Shown: piece after piece, positions 22,470-33,586 of the stretch
Numbering within the stretch: position 1 is the stretch's first letter
Layout of the letters: every line of letters begins with the position of its first letter
Assembly (NCBI GenBank): GCA_963971305.1
Contig: OZ020304.1
Location: 4,464,001-4,528,000, forward strand
Reading direction: 5' to 3'
DNA: 64,000 nt
Origin: Arcuatula senhousia
Lineage: Eukaryota; Mollusca; Bivalvia; Mytilida; Mytilidae
Position numbers and translations under genes: made by a program
Notes under the pieces: generated by a model
What the model saw: the letters and a program-made list of their open reading frames with translations, nothing else
The model's database searches: none
Told to the model about the DNA's origin: nothing

Positions 22470-24472
22470 CTAAAATGGTTTGGTTAATTCCTCTTACACT
22501 GTAGGTTCAATTGCAATCAAAATTGGTATAGCCGTTCATTAGCATGTGTGGTAGAAAACTGGATTTTAGATTTGTCAAAAAAACATGGCTGCTGTTGCTA
22601 AAAATAGAATATGGCGTAAGTTGTATTTTTTTTTCAAATAACTCGAAATCAGTGATGGATATCAAATTCTTACTGATGAAAAAGTGATCAGCACCTCAAA
22701 ATCTACCTGCCCTTAAAATTTGAAGAAGATCTAATCACCCATCTAGGAGTTATTACCCTTTTTCTTGATTTTTTTTTTCTTCAAATTTTGCAGTTATTAA
22801 ACTCAGTATCTTAAAAACTTGACAAGCTATTTGAGAAATTTAAATTGCATATTATTAAGCGCATTAAGACCTACAAATTATTTAATGGGTCAAAGTTGTA
22901 GGACCATTCCTTTTTGGAGTTATTCTTCTTAGAAAGTCAAAATTGAACACTTTCACAATTTTTTACCATTGTACATGTATTTCAAACTGTTAAAACTAGA
23001 GAAAAGCTGCCATTTACAATATTTCTTAGTTAGTCATGCCCTACTAAAAACTGAATATAATGGAATTTTTAAATGACCTCTTATATGAGTTATGGTTCCT
23101 TAATCCTTATTAAATGTCAAATAACTGTTTATTTATCACATACAAAATGTAGAAAATAATAAACAGCTTTTGATTGCTAAAATTTTCAGCTAGTTGAAGT
23201 CTACACTTTAATGCATTACCGTATTTTGCCGTGTATAGTGCGCATTTATGTACAATGCGCACCCCCTTTTCATGATGAAAATCTGGGGAAAAAACGAAGT
23301 TTTGTGTAAAATGCACGATCATTTTCTATGACAGAGAACCCTGAAAATTTGTCTCTTTTTTTCAGGTAGAAAGACTACAGATGAAGATTTTTTAATGAAA
23401 ATAAAATTGTTTTGTAATTATTTGTGAAAATAAAAATAAACTGTTATATTATTTGTGTATTTTATTATGACAGCGAGATCGTAAATCCCGGTAATGGTCC
23501 CCCTTTTCAATTAACAAACAATAAGTGCTAACCCAAGCTCACATCTTTTGATGAAAACAATAAAGGTGTCAAAACAGTGATGATCAACAAATTACTATTC
23601 AAACAATCCTGAAGTATTACAGCTAAATGGCTTTGTTAATTGTCCAAGCCAGTTTGACAAAATATCGATGTTGTATGCAAATTAGCCTAAGTGTCAAAAC
23701 AAATAATTACCAGTAAATCTAAATTATCTCCAGCTTGGGATGAGTATTTATTCACAAAACAATAAGAAAATGGTGATCTCTTGCTCAAGTTGCTCAAATA
23801 ATTACATGAAAGAAAATACACAATCATGTAAACAAACCATTCTATTTTTAGAATTATTTAAATGAGGTTACTGAGGGGACTACACAATATTGATTGAGAA
23901 AGGAAACAAGTAAAGGGAGAATAAATAAATAAATAAAAATCATATTTTATTATTCTTATTTTGAATAAAGAAATTGGATAGATGTATTTTTTTAAGAACA
24001 CAAATATTAGATACCAAACTAAACATATCCAAAATGGCGGACGATATGAAAATGAAATTAATAAACAAACACATGAAGACACTTCAATTAAGTTTTTTAT
24101 TTGATAAAAGCATGATAAATTTTATTTAGAGATACTAATAATGAACAGGATTCAATAGAAATCATGTGAGTTATGATTCTTGTGTTCAATCATGGATGAA
24201 TCTTCTGTCCAAAGTCTGACAAACATCGATCTTTTGCCGTTGCCGATGTTCATGAAAATGTATGAAAATCTCATATAGGGATGTACTGTGCGCACCCCTA
24301 TGTTAAATTCTGGAAATTATTGTAAAAAACTGCGCACTATACACGGCAAAATACGGTAAGTTAATTGACCTTGTCAGATGACCCCTAGTATTGAAGATAT
24401 GGCCCTTTTAATGTAAATAAAAAAAGGCATTTCAGTCAGGTGAGCGATTCAGGCTCCTGGGAGCCTCTTGTT
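22470..24472 (+). repeat. Right part of the split 500-bp class repeat, diverged
   Basis: Begins AAAATGGTTTGGTTAATTCC, matching the GTTAACTCCTCTGACAC unit start. AACATGGCTGCTGTTGCTAA and TTGCCC-type phrases follow. It is interrupted by the TA-flanked element at 23219-24356 and ends GGTGAGCGATTCAGGCTCC..GGAGCCTCTTGTT. Confidence 0.75.
23219..24356. mobile_element. 1138-bp TA-flanked element with CCGTATTTTGCCGTGTATAG inverted ends
   Basis: The left end CCGTATTTTGCCGTGTATAG is inverted exactly at the right end. Inverted repeats extend about 26 bp and TA lies on both sides (23217-23218, 24357-24358). TA targets and this kind of end point to the Tc1/mariner/pogo group. The interior has no transposase-like ORF, so it is non-autonomous. 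Confidence 0.88.
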
Positions 24473-25199
24473 GTGGGTGTCAGTCTACCATGAAAAATAA
24501 GGGTCCAATGAAGTGTTATTTTTACATTGATAGCGTGAAGTACAAAATTGAAAATCCAACAATATCAACTTGTGTCTGATCCTTTTTTGCATTCAAAGAG
24601 CAAATAAAATAATTCTAAATCTAAATCTGAATCTATTGGACACATACACAATCCTGACTGTCTATGTTTTCTTCACCAGCAGTCCCTTGTGTCCAAAAAA
24701 TTCAATATTGAAAATTTATAAATCAGAAATTTTTAGGTGCCAAACAACCCTTACCCAGCCTTCTAATACTGGGCATGATTTTCAGACCTGTGACGAGTGT
24801 CCATCTTATACTCCTTCTTTGAGTGCTGGTGACATGTATATCCTGACTACACATACTCCTCAATGTTTTAACTCTAAAGGAATAATGATTAAAATTCAAA
24901 GAGTAGTTTTGTTTAATTTGAAACAAAGTGTGTAATACTTATCTTTCTGATAGGTTAAAAATAAATACTGAAAATTATTACATGATATAATTTCATTTTC
25001 ATAGAAAATTGTACTGAAACCTTTAAAAACTGATATAATGCATTTACTCTCACCATTAGTAATGCATTTTTACTGTTAAAAGTAATCATATTTAAATCCT
25101 TTGTGTGTTGAAACATTGATTTTCTCCTTCAGAATTTATGAGGAAGAAGTTGCCGATAGTGTTGGCATTTTGAAATAACTTTTGATTTTTATTTACAGA
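24473..25199. other. Spacer upstream of the stonin-locus ORF
   Basis: A 121-codon open frame at 24570-24935 looks incidental. The stretch ends in TTTTTATTTACAG (25199), a good acceptor for the exon that carries the ORF at 25567. Confidence 0.45.
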
Positions 25200-25566
25200 A
25201 AAGATGTAGAGAAGACCAAATGATATTGATTATGGCCTTGGTATCTAAAAGGAACCTTGTATTACACAAACTCCGCAACTGAAGGATGCAAAAAACCTGT
25301 TAGCTTCCAATTATTGGAATTGATATTACGCTATGGAATACTTAAACCTGGTATTGGATCCATTCCCTGTAGGTGACTGTATATATTCAAGATAAAAAAT
25401 GGCAGTACAACAGCAGGCTACCTGAAATCGGTATATCAATTGTTACTAAATATGGAAATTGCTTAAACCAATCAATGAGAAATGCCTGTATTACACAATG
25501 CTTTAATTTTGACTAAAAGTGCCAGTTCTTTTGCAACGTTGCTCTTTTATAAAATTAGGATTAAGA
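25200..25566 (+). other. Probable 5' UTR of the stonin-locus exon
   Basis: Lies between acceptor TTTTTATTTACAG and the ATG at 25567. It contains several upstream ATGs with quick stops (e.g. AAGATGTAG at 25204). In-frame codons just upstream of 25567 have no ATG. Confidence 0.5.
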
Positions 25567-27060
25567 ATGAGCAGTTCTGATTCAGGTTCTATTGGACAAA
25601 GAGAAGGTGGTCGCGCTCCACTAGCTACGTTTGATACTGTAGATTTTGGAGAGGACAGATCCTCAATTAGAACACTGCAAAATGATTCCATAGAGATGAA
25701 AAGTGAAATAGATAGTCCTAACTCAGAAATCAGTAGTCCGTTTGATTTCTCTTCTTATTCCGAGGATTGTACAGATTCCGTATCCTCCAGTAGCCAAAAA
25801 CCTGACAAACAAAACAATGACATTTGGACAAATATAAGTATCAAAACTGGAACTATTGATAGTGAACATAAAAAACTGAGTAAGAGGAACAGCTTTGGGT
25901 ACCAGAACTTAAAGGAGAAGAGAACCAGTATAAGTTCAGATTCTTCCGATAGTTCAGATTCAGAAAGAGGCTATGTTAGAAGTGGATATGTGACAGTAAC
26001 CTCAAATTCAGACAAATTTTCCAACTCTCCATTTGGTCACCCGTTTGATTCACCTTATCCACAACGAGCATTTTTAAAACATATTGAAGAAAATAACAGT
26101 TCTTGTGAGTCTACACCATTCTCATCTCCAAATTTATCCTACATATCACGAGATCTTCCTTCTCTTATTGAAGAATTAGAAAATGTTACTGAAAAGTCAA
26201 AAAGGAAAGCTTTAGAGAAAAAGATTCAACGTTTGCAAGTTACTAATAAACCAGTAGAAAGACCTCGTAGTACAACCCCTATAAATGTTGTCAACTTTGA
26301 GGAATACAAATCGCCAACAAGTTCTCCGTCAATTAACAGTGAAAAGTTGTCCATAAAATTACCACATGATGAGTGTAGAAAAAGACACAAAAGTCCATTA
26401 AAACTACACGGAGATATATTTACTTTTAACAATGAGGAACTATTATTTACTAGGACGAAAGCTTTAGTAGTAGAGACCCCCAATCAGCCGTGGCAATCAC
26501 CCAAACGTGTACTTATACCTCCAACTCTTAGTCCTTCATGTTCACCAGTAAAGAGTGAAAATAAATCTTCAGGTTTAGATGCAAAGCCAATGTTTTCAAC
26601 TTCCCCAGATAACTGGGTAGCATTTCCTAACGATATTTCTAATTTAAGAGAGAATGACAATCAGAGGGATTACCATTTACCGTGTGACAATAACGATGAA
26701 GACTTAATAACAGTCAGAATAAGTGAAAGTGATAATGAGAAAACATGTGACATTTCTTTAGAGGCCAAACCTTTGAGTGACAAGGTACAATTAGTTACTG
26801 AAATCAATAGTTCCGAGTCAAACAAAAGTCTTAATGAAAATTTACACTCAGAACAAAATGACGAAATGACATTTAAAGAGGCTGATACATCAGATTTACG
26901 CAAAGAGATTATATCTATTGTCAATGAAATTTTCGATGGAGAATCTAGCATGCCACAAGTCTTTCAAGAGGGAGAAGAAACTTCCAAGCAAGAGGCCCCC
27001 CTCAACAGAATGTTTGCCAAAGACGAGAATACCCAAAATGCACCTGTACTGCTTTCTTGA
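25567..27060 (+). CDS. Stoned A-like first cistron of the stonin locus, 497 aa
   Basis: A single-exon ORF whose first in-frame ATG is at 25567 (MSSSDSGSIGQREGG). The open frame extends a little further 5' but without ATG. The protein is Ser/Asp/Glu-rich and mostly disordered, with an SSDSSDSSDSE tract (about 121-134), repeated SP motifs, SPFDF and HPFDSP, a short helical block LIEELENVTEKSKRKALEKK (about 199-220), NWVAF (about 349-353) and a C-terminal DLRKEIISIVNEIFDG helix. WxxF motifs bind the AP-2 alpha ear and occur as WVxF in the N-terminus of vertebrate stonin 2. The TGA is followed after 12 nt by donor GTAAGT, and the next plausible exon encodes stonin. No sequence homology to fly Stoned A is demonstrable by eye; the name rests on position and composition. 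Confidence 0.75.
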   Translation: MSSSDSGSIGQREGGRAPLATFDTVDFGEDRSSIRTLQNDSIEMKSEIDSPNSEISSPFDFSSYSEDCTDSVSSSSQKPDKQNNDIWTNISIKTGTIDSEHKKLSKRNSFGYQNLKEKRTSISSDSSDSSDSERGYVRSGYVTVTSNSDKFSNSPFGHPFDSPYPQRAFLKHIEENNSSCESTPFSSPNLSYISRDLPSLIEELENVTEKSKRKALEKKIQRLQVTNKPVERPRSTTPINVVNFEEYKSPTSSPSINSEKLSIKLPHDECRKRHKSPLKLHGDIFTFNNEELLFTRTKALVVETPNQPWQSPKRVLIPPTLSPSCSPVKSENKSSGLDAKPMFSTSPDNWVAFPNDISNLRENDNQRDYHLPCDNNDEDLITVRISESDNEKTCDISLEAKPLSDKVQLVTEINSSESNKSLNENLHSEQNDEMTFKEADTSDLRKEIISIVNEIFDGESSMPQVFQEGEETSKQEAPLNRMFAKDENTQNAPVLLS

Positions 27061-27078
27061 TTCAGTTTGACAGTAAGT
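27061..27078 (+). other. Spacer and splice donor after the first cistron
   Basis: TGA at 27058-27060 is followed by TTCAGTTTGACA and then GTAAGT (27073-27078), a near-consensus donor. An intron 12 nt after the stop shows that this coding exon is probably not terminal. Confidence 0.75.
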
Positions 27079-27486
27079 ACTCGTACATATTATTTCAGCT
27101 TTTAGGCAAAAAATACATGTAACTAAATTCATGCATGTTGATGATCATACAAGTTCAAATTGTATTTGAGCCAAAATAGAAAAATAAGTTAGTTTGCCAA
27201 AACCCTACCTACTCAAATCACTTCTGCCTGACTCAAATTCTTTTTAATTAAAATTTTACAAACAATTTTATTGGTCTTTTGCTAGATTATTTAATGTATT
27301 ACATACATTGTATAAAAGGAAAATTGTGGTAAAAATAAGAATTTTCCTTCCTACCTGTCCATATCATAGAGGAATGGGTAGGGTTTGGGCAAATAGAAAG
27401 TATTTTAAATGCCTTGTGTAATATACCGTATAGCGGGTTTATTTTCGCGGGGGATAAATGTTTGAGGGTGATTTCACAGCTATCTC
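27079..27486. other. Start of the 23.4-kb intron, no gene seen
   Basis: AT-rich sequence. AAACCCTACCTACTC at about 27201 and GGGTAGGGTTTGGGC at about 27375 form an inverted pair around about 170 bp. No coding signal. Confidence 0.4.
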
Positions 27487-29156
27487 TTTTTAGCTCACCT
27501 GGACGGAAGGTCCATGTGAGCTATTACCATCACTTGGCGTCCGTCGTCGTCGTCTGTCGTCGTCGTCGTCTGTCGTCTGTTAACAATTTTTCAAAAATCT
27601 TCTCCTCTGAAACCACTGAACAGAATTTAATGAAACTTGGTATGAATGATCCTTAGGGTGTCCTGCACCAAACTTGTGTTTCAATTTTTGATCCGTCAAA
27701 AAACATGGCCACCGTTACTAAAAATAGACCAGGGGGGTCAGACTACTTTTTTAGCTCACCTATGTGAGCTATTGCCATCACTTGGCGTCCGTCGTCGTCT
27801 GTCGTCTGTCGTCGTCTGTTAACAATTTTCAAAAATCTTCTTCTCTGAAACTACTGAACAGAATTTAATGAAACTTAGCATGAATGATCCTTAGGGTGTC
27901 CTGCACCAAACTTGTGTTTCGTGTTACTGTTTTTGGCTTGTAAATCAAAAAGTATAAGAAATAGATGAAATCTGATGCCACCCTGCTGCTTCAGCATCAA
28001 AAGTTCTACGAAAGTCTCCATTTGGTCGAAGTTGTCAGATGATCCCTTATAGGGGTTACAGCCCTTTAAAGGCGAAAAATAGCGGTTTTTCATGATTTTG
28101 GCTTAAGAATGAAAACTATTGCAGATAGAGAAAAGCTGTTGCTTGCTTAAATGTTCAGCTCATTTAGCTCTACAAAAATCTCCATAGGGTCAAAGTTGTC
28201 AGATGACCCCTTATAGGGGTTACAGCCCCTTAAAGGCGAAAAATAGTGTTTTTGGCCCATAGAATGAAAACTATTGCAGATAGAGAAAAGCTGTTGCTTG
28301 CTTAAATGTTCAGCTCATTTAGCTCTACAAAAGTCTTCATAGGGTCGAAGTTGTCAGATGACCCCTTATAGGGGTTACAGCCCTTTAAAGGCGAAAAATA
28401 GTGTTTTTGGCCTATAGAATGAAAACTATTGCAGATAGAGAAAAGCTGTTGCTTGCTTAAATGTTCAGCTCATTAAGCTCTACAAAAGTCTTCATAGGGT
28501 CGAAGTTGTCAGATGACCCCTTATAGGGGTTACAGCCCCTTGAAGGCAAAAAATAGTGTTTTTGACCTATAGAATGAAAACTATTGCAGATAGAGAAAAG
28601 CTGTTGCTTGCTTAAATGTTCAGCTCATTAAGCTCTACAAAAGTCTTCATAGGGTCGAAGTTGTCAGATGACCCCTTATAGGGGTTACAGCCCCTTAAAG
28701 GCAAAAAATAGTGTTTTTGGCCTATAAAATGAAAACTATTGCAGATAGAGAAAAGCTGTTGCTTGCTTAAATGTTCAGCTCATCTAGCTCTACAAAAATC
28801 TTCACAGGGTCGAAATTGTCAGATGACCCCTTATAGGGGTTACTGCCCCTAAATTTACGTGTTTTCATGTTTTTGGCTTATATAATGAAAACTATAGCAG
28901 ATAAAGAAAAGTGGTTGCTTGCTTAAATGTTCAGTTCATTAAGCTCTTAACAAAAGTCTCTATAGAGTCAAAGTGTTCAGATGGCCCTTAATATAAATAA
29001 CATTTTGCACATTTTTGGCCTACAGAATGAAAACAATCGCTGAAAGAGAAAAGCTGTTGCTTGCTTAAATGTTCAGCTTATTTAGCTCTTCAAAGTTCTT
29101 TATAGGGTTGACATCAACACCAGGTGAGCGATTCAGGCTCCTGGGAGCCTCTTGTT
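27487..29156 (+). repeat. Hairpin-headed repeat, 155-bp core class, with a second nested head
   Basis: Head TTTTTAGCTCACCTGGACGG and GTCGTCGTC tract. A second head starts near 27749, inside the GTCAGACTAC phrase. Then 155-bp units follow at exact spacing: GAATGAAAACTATTGCAG at 28262, 28417, 28572 and 28727. Ends CAGGTGAGCGATTCAGGCTCC..GGAGCCTCTTGTT. Confidence 0.93.
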
Positions 29157-31195
29157 TGGCTTGTAAATCAAAAAGTATAAGAGATAGATGAAATCTGATG
29201 CCACACTACTGCTTCGGCATCAAAAGTTCTACAAAAGTCTCCATTTGGTCGAAGTTGTCAGATGATCCCTTATAGGAGTTACAGCCCCTTAAAGGTGAAA
29301 AATAGCGTTTTTGCATGTTTTTGGCCTATAGAATGAAAAATATTGTAAATAGAGAAAAGCTGTTGCTTGCTTAAATGTTCAGCTCATTTAGCTCTACAAA
29401 TGTCTCCATAGGGTCGAAGTTGTCAGATGACCCCTTATAGGGGTTACAGCCCCTTAAAGGCAAAAAATTGTGTTTTTGGCCTATAGAATGAAAACTATTG
29501 CATATAGAGAAAAGCTGTTGCTTGCTTAAATGTTCAGCTCATTTAGCTCTACAAATGTCTCCATGGGGTTGAGGTTGGCAGATGACCCTTTATAGGGGTT
29601 GAAGCCCCTTAAAGGTGAAAAATAGCGTTTTTGCATGTTTTTGGCCTATAGAATGAAAACTATTGTAGATAGAGAAAAGCTGTTGCTTGCTTAAATGTTC
29701 AGCTCATTTAGCTCTACAAAAGTCTTAAAAAGGTCAAAGTTGTCAGATGACCCCTTATAGGGGTTACAGCCCCTTAAAGGCGAAAAATAGTGTTTTTGGC
29801 CTTAAGAATGAAAACTATTGTAAATAGAGAAGAGCTGTTGCTTGCTTAAATGTTTACTGTAAACGTACTTATTTTCGCGTGGTATTTATTTTCACGGATT
29901 TCGCGGTCACTTAATTTCCGCGAAAATAAATACCCGTGAAATTAAATACCATATTTTTAAAGAAAATGTTAACCTTTGTTTTCATGTAATACTGTACTCT
30001 CGATGTTGAAAGTAACGGTTCTACATCAAAGGGATTGTTATCAAAACATCTTTACAATCGACACAAGCTAACCTTGATTTAAATTGACATTTTTATTGTA
30101 CACAATTGCAACCTTTGACCTTTCCAATGAATGACCCAAGCTGACCATAATCCAAATTGACACCTTTTTGTACCTGATCTTTAACCATTCAATTGTGTGA
30201 TAATCGATAACAGTTATAAATGACAGACGGATTAAAGAATTGTAGCCACAATAAATTTTGATCGTTAATTGGGCTTCTGAGTAATTAGTAAATCAATAAT
30301 GCACTTCAATTTATAATTGACCAACAAACATATTTACAAATACGACATTTGAAAGAAATTAAATTATTTACAAAAATATATCTCTGACAGTTTTAATTAC
30401 AAGTTGCAATATCGATCTATGTTAAAGAACTTACAAATTCATAGCCTCAATCAATTAGTCAGTTGTCGTCAGTATTTATTTTTGATCACGAATTATTAAG
30501 AAAGGACCGTTATTTTAGGTTTATATTAACTTAAAGTCATTAATCCGCGAAAACTGCGAATGGTCAATGAGAAAAACCGTGAAATTAAGTACCCGCGAAC
30601 TTGTTTCAAATACGGAAATCGCGAAAATAAGTACCCGCGAAAATAAGTACGTTTACAGTAGCTCATTTAGCTCTACAAAAGTCTCTATAAAGTCAAAGTT
30701 GTCAGATGACCCCTTATAGGGGTTACAGCCCCTTAAAGGCGAAAAATAGTGTTTTTGGCCTATAGAATGAAATTATTGCAGATAGAGAAAAGCTGTTGCT
30801 TGCTAAAATGTTCAGCTCATAAAGCTCTACAAAAGTCTTCATAGGGTCAAAGTTGTCAGATGACCCCTTATAGGAGTTACAGCCCCTTAAAGGCAAAAAT
30901 AGTGTTTTTGGCTTAAAGAATGAAAACTATTGCAGATAGAGAAAAGCTGTTGCTTGCTTAAATGTTCAGCTCATTTAGCTCTACAAAAGTCTCCATAGGG
31001 TTGAAGCTGTCTGATAACCCCTTATAGGGGTTACAGCCCCTTAGTGTTTTTTGATTATTTAGAATGAAAGCAATTGCAAATAGAGAAAAGATTTTTCATG
31101 CTTATAAACATTCAGCTCATTTCGCTATACAAAAGTCTTCATAGGGTTGACATCAAGACCAGGTGAGCGATTCAGGCTCCTGGGAGCCTCTTGTT
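29157..31195 (+). repeat. 155-bp class repeat lacking a head, interrupted by a TA-flanked element
   Basis: Starts within the core phrase TTTGGCTTGTAAATCAAAAA directly after the previous tail, then runs 155-bp units to another complete tail ending 31195. The 29857-30658 element sits in one unit. Looks like tandem expansion of the preceding copy. Confidence 0.9.
29857..30658. mobile_element. 802-bp TA-flanked element, CTGTAAACGTACTTATTTTC ends
   Basis: CTGTAAACGTACTTATTTTC at 29857 is mirrored by GAAAATAAGTACGTTTACAG ending 30658. Further subterminal copies of CGCGAAAATAAGTACC occur. TA flanks both sides (29855-29856, 30659-30660) and removing element plus one TA restores the 155-bp unit. Non-autonomous; Tc1/mariner-like target. 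Confidence 0.9.
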
Positions 31196-31399
31196 TACAA
31201 TTCTTCTTTACATGTTCACAACAATTTTGTATTACTATGAAAATAAATTACTTGCAATGATTTATTTTTCACAAATAAATGTTAGTTGGTTTACAGTATC
31301 TGAAAATGTCAAAAGGAACAGACATATACAATGTAAGAACAAGTTAATGTTACATGTACACAATGTATGTGGAGCAACAATGTGTACATTTTCATGGGA

Positions 31400-31631
31400 T
31401 CACTAGCCGATCGCCTCTCAGCTGGTATTCGAGTCCCGTTTGTATTTAACAAAAAAAGGGACTTCCCCAACTGAATGTGATTAGGTTTGTCAGTTACCTG
31501 TCCAAGGTCAGTGGTTTCCTCTGGGTATTCCGGTTTCCTCCACCATTAAAACTGACCGCCCTACATGGCCCAGGTGTGTCAATAAAGGGCATTAAACACC
31601 AACACACACACACACACACACACACACACAT
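31400..31631 (+). mobile_element. tRNA-derived SINE-like element ending in (CA)n
   Basis: Near the 5' end GGTATTCGAGTCCCG resembles a pol III B box. Then CCTCTGGGTATTCCGGTTTC and CCTCCACCATTAAAACTGAC, a block common in bivalve SINE-like repeats, lead to AATAAAGGGCATTAAACACC and a (CA)n tract at about 31602-31630. An A box is not clear, so it may be 5'-truncated. Confidence 0.55.
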
Positions 31632-31916
31632 TTTCATGGTATCAGTTGGAAGTTTTAAGTTATCCTTATTATAAACTGCTGAATAGAATTTCTAGAAAGT
31701 AAACAATTGGACCTTTTTTTTCTTGCAATCTAATTTCAACACCTTTCATACAAGTTACACAAAAAAAGTAAATTTTAAGCAGATATATGCTGCATGAAGA
31801 AATTTCATTGCTCCAAAAAATTATGCAAGGGAGATAATTTGACTTTACTTTCCCGATATAATTAGTAAATGTAAGCAAGGGATATCCTCAAAGCTCACCT
31901 TAGATGCATATGCCTT

Positions 31917-33374
31917 ATTAGCTCACCTGGACCAAAGGTCCATGTGAGCTATTGCAATCACTTGGCGTCCGTCGTCGTCTGTCGTCTGTTGTCTGTCCTC
32001 TGTTTACAAATTTTCAAAAATCTTCTCCTCTGAAACTACTGAACAGAATTTAATGAAACTTGGTATGATTGATCCTTAGCATGTCCTTTACAAAAGTTGT
32101 GTTTCGATTTTTGATCCGTCAAAAAACATGGCCGCCATGGCTAAAAATAGACCAGGGGGGTCAGACTGCTGTTTTTGGCTTGTAAATCAAAAAGTATAAG
32201 AGATAGATGAAATCTGATGCCACCCTACTGCTTCAGCATCAAAAGCTCTACAAAAGTCTCCATTTGGTCGAAGTTGTCAGATGATCCCTTAAAGGGGTTA
32301 CAGCCCCTTAATGGTGAAAAATTAAGATTTTTCATGTTTTTGGCTTATAGAATGAAAACTATTGCAGATAGAGAAAAGCTGTTGCTTGCTTAAATGTTCA
32401 GCTCATTTAGCTCTACAAAAGTCTCCATTTGGTCGAAGTTGTCAGATGACCCCTTATAGGGGTTACAGCCCCTTAAAGGCGAAAAATAGTGTTTTTGGCT
32501 TATAGAATGAAAACTATTGCAGATAGGGAAAAGCTGTTGCTTGCTTAAATGTTCAGCTTATTTAGCTCTACAAAAGTCTCCATAGGGTCAAAGTTGTAAG
32601 ATGACCCCTTATAGGGGTTACAGCCCCTTTAAGGCGAAAAATAGTGTTTTTTGCTTATAGAATGAAAACTATTGCAGATAGAGAAAAGCTGTTGCTTGCT
32701 TAAATGTTCAGCTCATTTAGCTCTACAAAAGTCTCCATTTGGTCGAAGTTGTCAGATGACCCCTTATAGGGGTTACAGCCCCTTAAAGGCGAAAAATAGT
32801 GTTTTTGGCTTATAGAATGAAAATTTTTGCAGATAGGGAAAAGCTGTTGCTTGCTTAAATGTTCAGCCCATTTAACTTTACAAAAGTTTCCTTAGGGTCA
32901 AAGTTGTCAGATGACCCCTGATAGGGGGTACAGTCCCTTAAAGGTGAAAAATAGTGTTTTTGGCCTATAGAATGAAAACTATTGCAGATAGGGATAAGCT
33001 GTTGCTTGCTTAAATGTTCAGCTCATTTAGCTCTACAAAAGCATTCATCATGTTCATAGGGTTGAAGTTGTCAGATGACCCCTTATAGGGATTACAGCCT
33101 CTAAATTAAAGTGTTTTCATGTTTTTGGCTTATATAATGAAAGAAAAGTTGTTGCTTGCTTAAATGTCAGTAACAAAAGTCTCTTTAGAGTCAAAGTGTT
33201 CAGATGGCCTTTTAAATAACATTTTGCACGTTTTTGGCCTACAGAATGAAAACTATTGCTGAAAGAGAAAAGCTGTTGCCTGCTTAAATGTTCAGCTTAT
33301 TTAGCTCTACAAAGTTCTTTATAGGGTTGACATCAAGACCAGGTGAGCGATTAAGGCTCCTGGGAGCCTCTTGT
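31917..33374 (+). repeat. Hairpin-headed repeat, 155-bp core class, full-length
   Basis: TTAGCTCACCTGGACCAAAG head, GTCGTCTGTCGTCTG tract, TCTTCTCCTCTGAAACTACT core, about seven 155-bp units, decayed last units, then AGGTGAGCGATTAAGGCTCC..GGAGCCTCTTGT. One of the most complete copies. Confidence 0.93.
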
Positions 33375-33399
33375 ATTGAACAGTACATACATGTTATTC

Positions 33400-33586
33400 A
33401 TTTTTATACGACCACCAAAAAAAATTGGACGTATAATGGTATGATGCTGTCGTCGTCATCATCGTTGTCTGTTAACTTTAGTATATACACCATAACTTTA
33501 GTTCTAGTTATCCAAATGCAATGAAATTTGATAATAATATTTCTTACCATGAAAGGATGGACGGGATTGATTTTGGGAGTCCCCCC
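33400..33586 (+). repeat. Fragment of a TATACG-hairpin repeat family
   Basis: TTTTTATACGACCACC..TTGGACGTATAATGG forms a TATACG/CGTATA hairpin, followed by GTCGTCGTCATCATCG and a TAACTTTAGT..CAATGAAATTTGATAAT core. Same plan as the TAGCTCACC families with a different hairpin. Truncated by the next copy at 33587. Confidence 0.75.

Noticed and set aside
24570..24935. A 121-codon gene upstream of the stonin locus
   Set aside because: No recognisable motif, low-complexity start (ILNLNLNLL), no fitting splice sites. The minus strand over the same stretch is also open by chance.
25519..25566. A longer start for the first stonin-locus cistron
   Set aside because: The frame is open but the first codon is GTG, not ATG. 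The first in-frame ATG is at 25567.
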